From NCBI RefSeq assembly GCF_035917455.1, contig NZ_CP109078.1, positions 6,122,001-6,186,000 of the forward strand: DNA of 64,000 nt, written 5' to 3'. Below the pieces are notes generated by a model. That model worked only from the letters and a program-made list of their open reading frames with translations. It did no database searches and was not told the origin of the DNA. This stretch comes from Micromonospora sp. NBC_01796. GTDB lineage: Bacteria > Actinomycetota > Actinomycetes > Mycobacteriales > Micromonosporaceae. The first letter of the stretch is position 1, and the number at the start of each line of letters is the position of its first letter. Of the stretch, positions 36,654 to 44,367 are shown one piece after another. The position numbers and the translations under genes were made by a program.

Positions 36654-38986
36654 CCGACGACCTGGCGGCCTCGGTGCGGCGTGCCCTGGCCCGCGACGAC
36701 CTGCTGATGCTGGCCGCGGACGCGGACCAGGCGGTCGGCATCGTGCGCCAGCGGGAGGCGCTGTCGAAGCTCACCAGGGACGAGAAGAGTCTCTTCTCGA
36801 TCGCCCTCGAGCACTACCTGACCATCGCGGGGAGCGACGAGGGCTGGGCGACGAAGGCCCGGGCCTGGAAGCACGCCGGGGTGATCGTCCGCTTCTGCAG
36901 GCTGGTCGGTATCCCCGTGCAGATGCCGGAAGGCACGTCGTACACGACCGGGGAGATGCACGCCGGGTCGTTGCGCGAGCTGGGTGACGTACGGGCGGAC
37001 GGCTACCCGGACCAGCCGGTGCGCGACCTCACCCTGCACGCGTTCCACCGTCACGAGATGGCTCGCGACCTGCGTCTCACCGGCCGGTTCGACGAGGCCC
37101 TGGGCCTGGCGCAGGTGAGCCCGGACGCGTTGAACGCGGCAGGGGCGGATCCTCACATGGCGCACCTGATGTACGAGACCGGCGCGGTCTACATCCTGCG
37201 CGGGCAGGCTGCCCAGGTCGAGGACGTCATGGCGGAGATGGCGTCGTTCTGGTCGAGCCGGGAGGGTGTCCCGACGCGGTACCGGGCGGACCTCGTCGGC
37301 GCGGTGGCGTACTGGGCGACCGGCGACGCACGGGCGGAGGCCGGCCTCAGGTCCGCACTGAACCGGGTGCGAGCAATGCAGGACGCGGAGCAGGGTATCG
37401 GCGACCTGTCGGTCACGCTCGCCATGGCGGAGTACCTCGCGGAGCGCGACGGATCGGACGAGGACCGTGCCGAAGCGGTGGAGCTCGGGCGGCACGCGTT
37501 GCGGATCGCCGACGATGTCCGGGGCAGGTGGCGGGTGATCGCCCGGTCCCGGGCCCCGCTGGCCGTCGTCTTCCAGCGCGTCTACGGCGACATCGCCCTG
37601 CTCGCGGCACGGCTGGGTCCGGAGGCGGCCGAGCTGGGGCTGCGGGTCGCACTGTCGGCGAAGCAGACCGGGTTCGCCGCCCGGATCCGGACCGGACGCG
37701 CGCTGATGAGCCCCCGGGTCGAGGGCATCATCAACGACATCGTCGACGCGGAGGACGGACCGCGTCTCGGCATCGACGGTACGACCGGCAAGTCGCTCGA
37801 CACACTGCGCTTCGAGCTGGAGCAGGCGGTGTCACCGATGCTCGCCGACACCGTCCTGCCGCCGCCGGCCGACCTCGGCACGCTGACCAGGGTGATCGGC
37901 GACCGGTACGCGCTGGACTACCTGGAGCTGACCGACAGTCTCGCCGAGGCGCCGAACCTGTTCCGGACCCTCATCCGGCCGGGCGGGCGGATCGCCTTCG
38001 AGCGGTTCGAGCCCGACCCGTTCCACGCCGCCTTCTTCCACCACGCCCGCCGGTACAGGAACCTGGCGATGCTGCTCAACCGCGTACTCGACCACGAGGC
38101 CGACCTCGACCGCGACCTGACGTCCACGGCGACGGCACAGGGCGCCGCACTCGACCTCGCCGAGTTCGACTGGGGAGTGCTCGCCCGCAGCGTCCTGCCC
38201 GGGTCGCTGCTGGCGGACCTCGCTGCGGACGGGCCGCCGATCAAGCTGCTGATCTCGGCGCACTCCTGGCTCAGCCTGGTCCCCTGGCCGGCGCTCGACG
38301 TGTGCCCCGACGACCGCCGGGTGCGGCTCGTCGAGCGGGCGGTCATCACCCAGACCCCGGCGTTCACGTGCCTGCAGCACCCGGCGCCGCCACTGGTCAC
38401 CGGAGAGGCGCTGATCCGGCTCGTGGGCCGGGACGAGGAGGGCGTCGACGTCCGCGCCGAACGGCTCGCGTGGGGGCTGCCCGGCAGCACCGACGGGGTA
38501 CGGCTCAGCGAGTGCACCATCGAGTCCGAACGGGAACCGGTGCGCCGGGACGGCCGTCTTGCCGACGCCCTGCGCGACCAGGGCCGGTGGGGGTTCGTAC
38601 ACATCGCCTCGCACGGCGCCGGTGAGGGGCTGGCGCAGTACCTCAACATCCCGGGCGAGTCGCTGTCCTTCGGGCGCGCGCTCGGCCTCAAGTGGCCCGG
38701 CTCGGTGCTCATGGCCTCGTGCCACGTCGGGCAGGTCATCAACGTCACCGAGGCGGAGCCGATCACCCTGGTCATGGCATTGCTCAACGGCGGGGCCCGC
38801 TGCGTCGTCGCCGGCATCGACTCGGTCCACGACGAGGGAACCGGCAGGGCGGCGAGCCACATCGTACGCGCGATCCGGGAGCGACCGGTGTCGCTCGACT
38901 TCGCGTTGCACGACGCCCAACTCGCCGCCGTCAAGAACGGTGCGCCGGAGCCGGAATGGGCCCTACTCGGTGCCTATACGCAGTGA
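36650..38986 (+). CDS. CHAT-domain (caspase-like) protease of the MoxR-VWA operon
   Basis: 778 residues from ATG 36650, overlapping the VWA stop. Residues about 1-450 are helical with TPR-like pairs (LRLTGRFDEALGLAQVSP, AEAVELGRHALRIADD). The C-terminal 300 residues are a CHAT domain: LLISAHSWLSLVPWPAL, the catalytic His655 in VHIASHGAGEG and Cys691 in LMASCHVGQV, then the GGARCVVAGIDSV strand. Both dyad residues are present, so it should be an active cysteine protease cutting after unknown residues. CHAT proteases of bacterial conflict systems are held inactive until a sensor triggers them. Its 3' end overlaps the convergent paralogue A gene by 24 bp. Confidence 0.9.
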   Translation: MTDDLAASVRRALARDDLLMLAADADQAVGIVRQREALSKLTRDEKSLFSIALEHYLTIAGSDEGWATKARAWKHAGVIVRFCRLVGIPVQMPEGTSYTTGEMHAGSLRELGDVRADGYPDQPVRDLTLHAFHRHEMARDLRLTGRFDEALGLAQVSPDALNAAGADPHMAHLMYETGAVYILRGQAAQVEDVMAEMASFWSSREGVPTRYRADLVGAVAYWATGDARAEAGLRSALNRVRAMQDAEQGIGDLSVTLAMAEYLAERDGSDEDRAEAVELGRHALRIADDVRGRWRVIARSRAPLAVVFQRVYGDIALLAARLGPEAAELGLRVALSAKQTGFAARIRTGRALMSPRVEGIINDIVDAEDGPRLGIDGTTGKSLDTLRFELEQAVSPMLADTVLPPPADLGTLTRVIGDRYALDYLELTDSLAEAPNLFRTLIRPGGRIAFERFEPDPFHAAFFHHARRYRNLAMLLNRVLDHEADLDRDLTSTATAQGAALDLAEFDWGVLARSVLPGSLLADLAADGPPIKLLISAHSWLSLVPWPALDVCPDDRRVRLVERAVITQTPAFTCLQHPAPPLVTGEALIRLVGRDEEGVDVRAERLAWGLPGSTDGVRLSECTIESEREPVRRDGRLADALRDQGRWGFVHIASHGAGEGLAQYLNIPGESLSFGRALGLKWPGSVLMASCHVGQVINVTEAEPITLVMALLNGGARCVVAGIDSVHDEGTGRAASHIVRAIRERPVSLDFALHDAQLAAVKNGAPEPEWALLGAYTQ

Positions 38987-40330
38987 CGGCCCGACTTCGG
39001 CCACGCGCAGTGCGGCCTCGACCCGGGGCTGCCGGCCGCTCTGGTTGGCGTAGCGGCCGAGCCGGTACCACCGGCGCCGCCACGCGTAGTAGGCCGGGCC
39101 GTCGCCGGTCAGCGACCGGAGCGCGACCACGGACCGGTTGAACAGCGGAAACGTGGCGGCGGCGATGATGTTGCCGTGGTTGGGACCGCCGCCGCTCGCC
39201 TCGGTCGACAGCCAGGTCGACAGGCCGGTCACCGCCTCGTCGTCGAGCGGGTCCGGCTTGAGACAGGCATCGAACGGGTCCGGTGAGGGCAGCGAGTGGC
39301 CGGGGACGAGCAGCGCCAGGTTGAGCCGCAGTTGCACGAGCGCCCGCTTGTGGTCGTGCTTCATCGGCATCGGTTCGTCGTCGGCGTTGCGTACCGGCTC
39401 CTGGATCGCGTCGTACGCGCGGGTGAACTGCTCGATCAGCAGGGCGCGTTCCTGCTTCCAGGTGGCGGTCCCGGTCGGGGTGCGCCCCAGGTGCTCCATC
39501 GCCGGGGACAGCGCCAGGGCGAGCAGCGCCGCGCGGGCCGTCATGATGCCGGGGTTGCGGTACCCGGTCACCAACGCCAGGCGCTTGGCGGTGACGACGT
39601 GCACGAGGGTGTGGGTGTCCTTGATGCGCCGCGCGGTGTCCAGGGCGCGCCGGCCGATCTCGACCGCCTCGGACAGGTCGCGGTACATGCGCTGGACCCA
39701 CCGTTCCTCGCTGTCGGTGTCCGCGCCGGGGAACTGCTCGCTCCAGAGACAGATGATCCGCTCCGCCGTACGGCACGCGGTGCCGGTCTCGGCCAGTGCC
39801 AGCTGCAACAGCACCTCGTCGAGGGCCAGGAGGAAGTCCTCGCGGTCGGCCCTGCCGAGGTGCGAGTCGTAGTAGCTGCGGTACCTGGCCCGCGCCTCCT
39901 GGTGCACGATGTACGCGGCGTCGTAGCCCGCCTCGGTGTCCCGTTTCGACTCCGCCAGGGCCTGCGCCCGGATGGCGCCGAGGGCCCGCGGGGCGAACTC
40001 GGGCCACACCAGGTTGCGGGCGGCGTCCGCCAGCCGCCTGATGTGGCCGTAGGACCGGGCGCTCTGCTCCCGTTCCTCCTCGTCCATCGCCTCGAACGCC
40101 GCCTGGACCTGCTGTACGGCGTTCCACGACGCCTCGTAGACCAGCCATCCCATCAGGGGCAGCAGTTCCCGCAGCGGAGCCGGTGGCTCCTCGGGCACCG
40201 GCTCGACCAGGAAGGTGGCCTTGTACTGGGCGATGTCCTGCTCGATCGAGGTCACGACGTCGTTGTCGACTTCGAGGTCACGGTGGCGGAAGTCCTCGCA
40301 CAGCTCCAGCAGCCGCCGAGTGTCCATCAT
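38963..40330 (-). CDS. Unknown helical protein, paralogue A, beside the CHAT operon
   Basis: 455 residues from ATG 40330, with GGAAGGA eight bases upstream. I do not recognise the family. It is homologous along its whole length to the divergent gene at 40424. Shared blocks are PVPEEPP, LLPLMGWL, FAPR.LGAIRAQAL, ESKRDTEAGYDAAYI, LDEVLL.LALAETGTACRTAER and a C-terminal WRRRWYRLGRYA block. It is predicted helical and soluble, with no signal peptide. The invariant charged ESKRDTEAGYD core suggests a binding or catalytic surface. It converges on, and overlaps, the CHAT gene by 24 bp. It could be a substrate, sensor or effector of the MoxR-VWA-CHAT set. Confidence 0.8.
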   Translation of the reverse strand: MMDTRRLLELCEDFRHRDLEVDNDVVTSIEQDIAQYKATFLVEPVPEEPPAPLRELLPLMGWLVYEASWNAVQQVQAAFEAMDEEEREQSARSYGHIRRLADAARNLVWPEFAPRALGAIRAQALAESKRDTEAGYDAAYIVHQEARARYRSYYDSHLGRADREDFLLALDEVLLQLALAETGTACRTAERIICLWSEQFPGADTDSEERWVQRMYRDLSEAVEIGRRALDTARRIKDTHTLVHVVTAKRLALVTGYRNPGIMTARAALLALALSPAMEHLGRTPTGTATWKQERALLIEQFTRAYDAIQEPVRNADDEPMPMKHDHKRALVQLRLNLALLVPGHSLPSPDPFDACLKPDPLDDEAVTGLSTWLSTEASGGGPNHGNIIAAATFPLFNRSVVALRSLTGDGPAYYAWRRRWYRLGRYANQSGRQPRVEAALRVAEVGPSLRIGTE

Positions 40331-40372
40331 GGTGTGGATCCTTCCGTGTCGTCGGTCCGGAGGAAGCGGTGG

Positions 40373-40399
40373 TTCGTCCGTCAGAACCTGACGGACGAA
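40373..40399. promoter_or_regulatory. Perfect 12+3+12 inverted repeat in the divergent promoter
   Basis: TTCGTCCGTCAG (40373-40384), spacer AAC, CTGACGGACGAA (40388-40399). It sits between the two divergent paralogues, 42 bases before one start and 24 before the other. Size and symmetry suit a dimeric repressor site. Thirteen nucleotides of it recur exactly before moxR. Confidence 0.75.
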
Positions 40400-40423
40400 G
40401 CACACGATCACGAGGGGGCCGCC

Positions 40424-41815
40424 ATGATGACCGCCGACGAGCTCCGCACGCTCTGCACGGGGATCCGCGCCCGGAGTGCGGAGGGCGGGCCGCCGCCCGA
40501 CAGCCCGGAGGTGGACGCCGGGCTGGTCGGCCTGATCGAGGCGGACGTCGAGGAGTACCGGGCCAGGTTTCTGGTCGACCCGGTGCCCGAGGAGCCACCG
40601 GAGCCACTGCGGAAGCTGCTTCCGCTGATGGGGTGGCTGATCTTCGAGGTCTCGCTCGACCGCCTCTGGGAGGTCAAGACCCGGTTCGAGACGCTCCGGG
40701 GCGCCGAGGGCGAGGCGTCACGGGTGGCCGCTTCCCTGATCAGGCGTCTGTCGGACGCCGGGCGAGCGCTGGTGTGGCCGCAGTTCGCCCCACGGCTGCT
40801 CGGCGCGATCCGGGCGCAGGCACTGGTGGAGTCCAAACGGGACACCGAGGCCGGCTACGACGCCGCCTACATCCTGCATCAGGAGGCCAGGGAAAGGCAC
40901 CGCAGCTACGACGGCTCGCTCCGCGACGGTCCGCTCAGGGATCGCCTGGCACTGGACCTGGACGAGGTCCTGCTGACCCTCGCGCTGGCCGAGACCGGCA
41001 CGGCGTGCCGGACCGCGGAGCGGGTCATCGGCCGCTGGGACCAGGACTTCCGTGCGGAGGATCCGGACCAGGACAGGGACGAGAGCGAGCGCTGGACCCA
41101 GCGCATGTTCGCGCAGCTCGTCGAGGGCATCGAGATCGGTACGCGCGCGCTCGCCGACGGGCGGCGGATCAAGGCCACGCTGGGTCTGGTCGACGGGGTG
41201 ACCGAGACCCGGCTGACGCTCGTCACCGGACTGCGCAATCCCGCGATCATGACCTGTCGCGCGATCCTGCTCGCGTACTCCATGTGTCCGCAGATGGAGT
41301 TGCTCGGACGGATCCCACCGGCACCCGCCGAGACGTGGCCGGAATACCAGCGGCACCTGCTGGATCGGTTCGACGCCACGTTCCCGACGCTGCTCCTGCC
41401 GGTGTCGAAGCCGAACGGCGAACCTTGGCCGCTGAGCGCCGACCACTCCCGGAGCCTCGTCCAGTTGTGCCTGCACCTCGGGCTCGTCACCCCGCGGCAC
41501 CCCCTGCACGACCCCGTACGCGTCGACGACGAGCTGACCCTGACGGTGTTGGACGACGACGCGGTGGAGCGGATGTGCGCGTGGCTGGCCACCGAGGTCG
41601 ACGGGAAGCAGCGCGGTGACGCCAACACCATCGGCACCGCATCCAAGCCGGACTTCATCAGCTCGGTCGAGGCGTGCCGGCGGGACACCGGCGCCGCCTC
41701 GGACTACCGCAGGTGGCGCAGCCGCTGGTTCGAGCTGGACCGGTACGCCGGGGAGGACGGACGCCGCACCCGCATCGACGAGATCCTCGGCATCGACCGG
41801 GACGGGAAGGGGTAG
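40424..41815 (+). CDS. Unknown helical protein, paralogue B, divergent from paralogue A
   Basis: 463 residues from ATG 40424 (a second ATG follows immediately), with GAGGGGG upstream. I do not recognise the family. It mirrors paralogue A in length and order of conserved blocks: PVPEEPPEPLRKLLPLMGWL, QFAPRLLGAIRAQAL, ESKRDTEAGYDAAYILHQEA, LALAETGTACRTAERVI and WRSRWFELDRYAG. Differences cluster in the loop after the Cys-Arg-Thr-Ala helix and in the region 330-400. It probably arose by inverted duplication. Co-regulation with A through the central palindrome, and with moxR through the shared half-site, is inferred. Confidence 0.8.
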   Translation: MMTADELRTLCTGIRARSAEGGPPPDSPEVDAGLVGLIEADVEEYRARFLVDPVPEEPPEPLRKLLPLMGWLIFEVSLDRLWEVKTRFETLRGAEGEASRVAASLIRRLSDAGRALVWPQFAPRLLGAIRAQALVESKRDTEAGYDAAYILHQEARERHRSYDGSLRDGPLRDRLALDLDEVLLTLALAETGTACRTAERVIGRWDQDFRAEDPDQDRDESERWTQRMFAQLVEGIEIGTRALADGRRIKATLGLVDGVTETRLTLVTGLRNPAIMTCRAILLAYSMCPQMELLGRIPPAPAETWPEYQRHLLDRFDATFPTLLLPVSKPNGEPWPLSADHSRSLVQLCLHLGLVTPRHPLHDPVRVDDELTLTVLDDDAVERMCAWLATEVDGKQRGDANTIGTASKPDFISSVEACRRDTGAASDYRRWRSRWFELDRYAGEDGRRTRIDEILGIDRDGKG

Positions 41816-41936
41816 GACCGCGCAGCCGCCCGGGCCACGAGTCCCGAGGCCGACTCCGTCGACTACCGTACGGAGTTGGCGCTGGTCACCGCGGGAACAG
41901 CGGCAGCTTCGGCGATCGAACAACAAAGGGAACCGA

Positions 41937-42674
41937 ATGAGTTTCGAAGAGAGCGTGCGTGCCACCTTCCGTCGTGGCGACAGCGACGGCGTGTTGCGGA
42001 TGGCGCGGGCGGAGGTCGAGCGGGCGCGTTCGGCCGGTGAGCCCGCGGGTGAGGTGGAAGGGCTCTACGCCATGGCACGCGTCGCCATCCGCGGTGACGA
42101 CCTGCGGCGTGCCGAGGAACTGGCCACCGCCGCGCTGGAGGTCGCGGTACGCGCCGGTGACCGGCGACTGGAGGAACGTCCTCGGCACGTGCTCGCCGCC
42201 GTGGCCCGGGTGTCCGGTGACTACCCCAGGGCCCGTGACCTCTACCTCGCGAACATCGCGCTCAACGAGGCCCTGGGGCAGCCGGAGTTGGTCAACTCCG
42301 AGTACCACAACCTGGCTTTCACCGAGCTCCATCTCGGCAACATCGACCGCGCCCGTGAGCTGTTCGAGGCCGGTCGCGAGCGGGTGTTCCGGGAGGGGTA
42401 CGACTCCTTCGTCCCGTACCTGTGCGTTGCCGCCGCCGCACTGGCCTCGGCCGAGGGGGATCGCGCGTTCGCCGCGCGGATGATCGGGCTGACCGACAGC
42501 GCCTATGCCGCCATCGGCCAGGTCCCCGACCCGGACGACGCCCTGGAGCTGTCGGCCGCACGCGCCGGTGCCGTCGACGCGCTCGGTGAGGAAGCCTTCG
42601 CGCGGGAGTACGCGTTCGGCGCGGCCCAGAAGCCCGCCGAGGCGTTCGGCATCGGCCCGGTCGCCGGGGAGTAG
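41937..42674 (+). CDS. TPR-repeat protein
   Basis: 245 residues from ATG 41937, with AAAGGGAA upstream. The whole protein is made of helix pairs of the tetratricopeptide type: GLYAMARVAIRGDDLRRAEE, HVLAAVARVSGDYPRARDL, YHNLAFTELHLGNIDRAREL and CVAAAALASAEGDRAFAARM. There is no catalytic, DNA-binding or export signal. It resembles the C-terminal TPR portions of larger actinobacterial regulators, but stands alone. It follows paralogue B on the same strand after 121 bp and could be its last partner or independent. TPR proteins usually act as scaffolds. Confidence 0.8.
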   Translation: MSFEESVRATFRRGDSDGVLRMARAEVERARSAGEPAGEVEGLYAMARVAIRGDDLRRAEELATAALEVAVRAGDRRLEERPRHVLAAVARVSGDYPRARDLYLANIALNEALGQPELVNSEYHNLAFTELHLGNIDRARELFEAGRERVFREGYDSFVPYLCVAAAALASAEGDRAFAARMIGLTDSAYAAIGQVPDPDDALELSAARAGAVDALGEEAFAREYAFGAAQKPAEAFGIGPVAGE

Positions 42675-42704
42675 TTCGGACCCGGGGCCGACGCCCGGTG
42701 CGAC

Positions 42705-43829
42705 TCACCTCTCCACGGCCCGGTAGGTCGCGGCGACGTACTCCCGGGCGCGGTCGGAGCCGAGGATGCCGCCGCCCATCCGGTTCATCACGTAGCTGAT
42801 GGTCATGCGCCGGTCCAGGTCCACGATCGCCATCGAGCCGCCCCAGCCACCCCAGTAGCCGATCCGGCCCGCCGGTACCCACGGCAGCGTCCGCGGGTCG
42901 CTCAACGCGAAGCCCAGCCCCCACCGCAGGTACAGGCCGTTGACCAGATCGGCGCCGGCAGTCTGCTCGGCGAGGATCAGCTCGGCGGTCCGCTCCCTGA
43001 GCAGGCGTACGCCGTCGACCGTCCCACCGAGGGCCAGTACGGACAGGATGCGCGCGACCGATCGGGCGTTTCCGTGGCCGTTGGCGGCGCCGATTTCGGC
43101 TGCCCGCCAGCCCGCCGTATTGGCGTCCCCGGGTGCGACGACCGGGCCGGTGAACGTGCGGTACGCCGGGCCGTCCTCGTCCGGCGCCGACGGGTCGAAC
43201 GGCGCGGGCGGCGGCGGGACGACGTCCGCGACGCGGTGCAGGTCCCGGTCGGCGACCCCGAGCTGGAAGTCGGCGCCGAGGGGGCCGGTGAGCTCCTCGG
43301 CCACGAACTGGCGCAGCGTCCGGCCGGTCACCCGGTGGATCAGCGCGCCGAGCAGGTGTCCCTGGCTGAACAGGTGGTAGCCGGACGCGGTGCCCGGCTC
43401 CCACCAGGGCGCCTGGGCGGCCATCCGGGCGGCGGCGGCTGGCGCGTCGTAGAGGTCCTCGACCCGGCTCGGGGCGTCCAGGCCCGAGACACCCGAGGCG
43501 TGCGCCAGCAGATGGCGTACCTTCACCCCGTCTTTGCCGTTCGCGCCGAACTCGGGCCAGTACACCGCCACCGGTGCGTCGAGGTCCAGTTGCCCGCGGT
43601 CGACGAGGATGAGCACGGCCACGGCGACGACCTGCTTGGTGATCGACCACACATTGGTGATGGTGTCGGCCCCCCAGGGCCGGGTACGGGCCTCGTCCCG
43701 GTACCCGCCCCACACGTCGACGACCGTCTCGCCGTCGATGTCGATCGTGATCGACGCCCCGAGTTCCGTGCCGGAGCTCAGGTTGCGTTCCAGCGCGTCG
43801 CGGACCTCGGCAAACTGTTCCGTGTTCAT
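42705..43829 (-). CDS. Beta-lactamase-type serine hydrolase (EstB-like)
   Basis: 374 residues from ATG 43829, with GAAGGAGAG upstream; a longer frame upstream only covers the promoter. The class C beta-lactamase/esterase fold has SITK (Ser62-Lys65) as the nucleophile motif and SGYHLFSQGHLLG, where Tyr takes the YxN position as YHL. The C-terminal GYWGGWGGSMAIVDLDRR holds the HxG-like strand as WGG. These features fit family VIII carboxylesterases. There is no signal peptide, so the enzyme is likely cytoplasmic. It lies 64 bp behind a MerR regulator, with a MerR-type promoter dyad in between, so its expression is probably induced. Confidence 0.9.
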   Translation of the reverse strand: MNTEQFAEVRDALERNLSSGTELGASITIDIDGETVVDVWGGYRDEARTRPWGADTITNVWSITKQVVAVAVLILVDRGQLDLDAPVAVYWPEFGANGKDGVKVRHLLAHASGVSGLDAPSRVEDLYDAPAAAARMAAQAPWWEPGTASGYHLFSQGHLLGALIHRVTGRTLRQFVAEELTGPLGADFQLGVADRDLHRVADVVPPPPAPFDPSAPDEDGPAYRTFTGPVVAPGDANTAGWRAAEIGAANGHGNARSVARILSVLALGGTVDGVRLLRERTAELILAEQTAGADLVNGLYLRWGLGFALSDPRTLPWVPAGRIGYWGGWGGSMAIVDLDRRMTISYVMNRMGGGILGSDRAREYVAATYRAVER

Positions 43830-43870
43830 GGTGGTGCTCTCCTTCTTCCGACTGCGGGAAGAGAAGCGTC

Positions 43871-43899
43871 CACCCCTCACACCAGTGAGAAGGTCAAGT
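43871..43899 (-). promoter_or_regulatory. MerR-type promoter/operator for the serine hydrolase
   Basis: On the minus strand a TTGACC -35 element (43897-43892) is followed by a dyad, CTCAC-4-GTGAG (43889-43885 and 43880-43876), in the long spacer before a weak -10 at about 43870. Over-long spacers containing a dyad are the hallmark of MerR-activated promoters. The -35 overlaps the merR stop. Confidence 0.5.
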
Positions 43900-44253
43900 G
43901 TTGGCGATCACGTCGACGAACTCGAGGATCGCGGTACGTCGGGCCGTCAGGTCGTCGATCCGGGTCCCCAGCGAGTCGGCCTCGCGGCGCAGGGCGGCCA
44001 CGAACTCCGGGTCGACGCCGTCGAGCGTGGTCGGGTCCGGCCCGCGCAGGCAGGGCAGCAGGTCCCGGATCATCCGGGTGGGCAGTCCGGCGGCGAGGAG
44101 GGTACGGATCTGGGTGACGCGTTCCACCCCGACGTCGCAGTAGACCCGGTAACCGTTGACGTCCCGCCCGGGTGTGATGAGGTGCTGCTCCTCGTAGTAG
44201 CGGAGCAGCCGCTGCGGGACCCCCGTCCGGGCGGTCATCTCGCCGATCTTCAT
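43894..44253 (-). CDS. MerR-family transcriptional regulator
   Basis: 119 residues. The N-terminal winged helix is complete: MKIGEMTARTGVPQRLLRYY, then EEQHLITPGRDVNGYRVY and VTQIRTLLAAGLPTRMI. The C-terminal part is a short coiled coil (FVAALRREADSLGTRIDDLT) for dimerisation. There is no ligand-binding domain, and no Cys pattern for metal sensing; the single Cys in LLPCLRG and Cys in VYCDVG are not placed as in metal sensors. It lies directly upstream of the serine hydrolase, with the probable target promoter between them. Confidence 0.92.
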   Translation of the reverse strand: MKIGEMTARTGVPQRLLRYYEEQHLITPGRDVNGYRVYCDVGVERVTQIRTLLAAGLPTRMIRDLLPCLRGPDPTTLDGVDPEFVAALRREADSLGTRIDDLTARRTAILEFVDVIANT

Positions 44254-44311
44254 CTTCCGATGATGCCTCGCCGCACTACCCGGATGCGTACACCGCTGAC
44301 CACGACCCCGT

Positions 44312-44343
44312 CCCGGCCGGCCCTCTCCGGAGGGCCGGCCGGG
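44312..44343 (-). terminator. Terminator after the MMPL gene
   Basis: A 13-bp perfect repeat (CCCGGCCGGCCCT at 44312-44324, AGGGCCGGCCGGG at 44331-44343) with a 6-base loop lies 24 bases past the MMPL stop on the minus strand. Confidence 0.75.
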
Positions 44344-44367
44344 CTGCTGTTGCTGTGGTGAGGAAGA

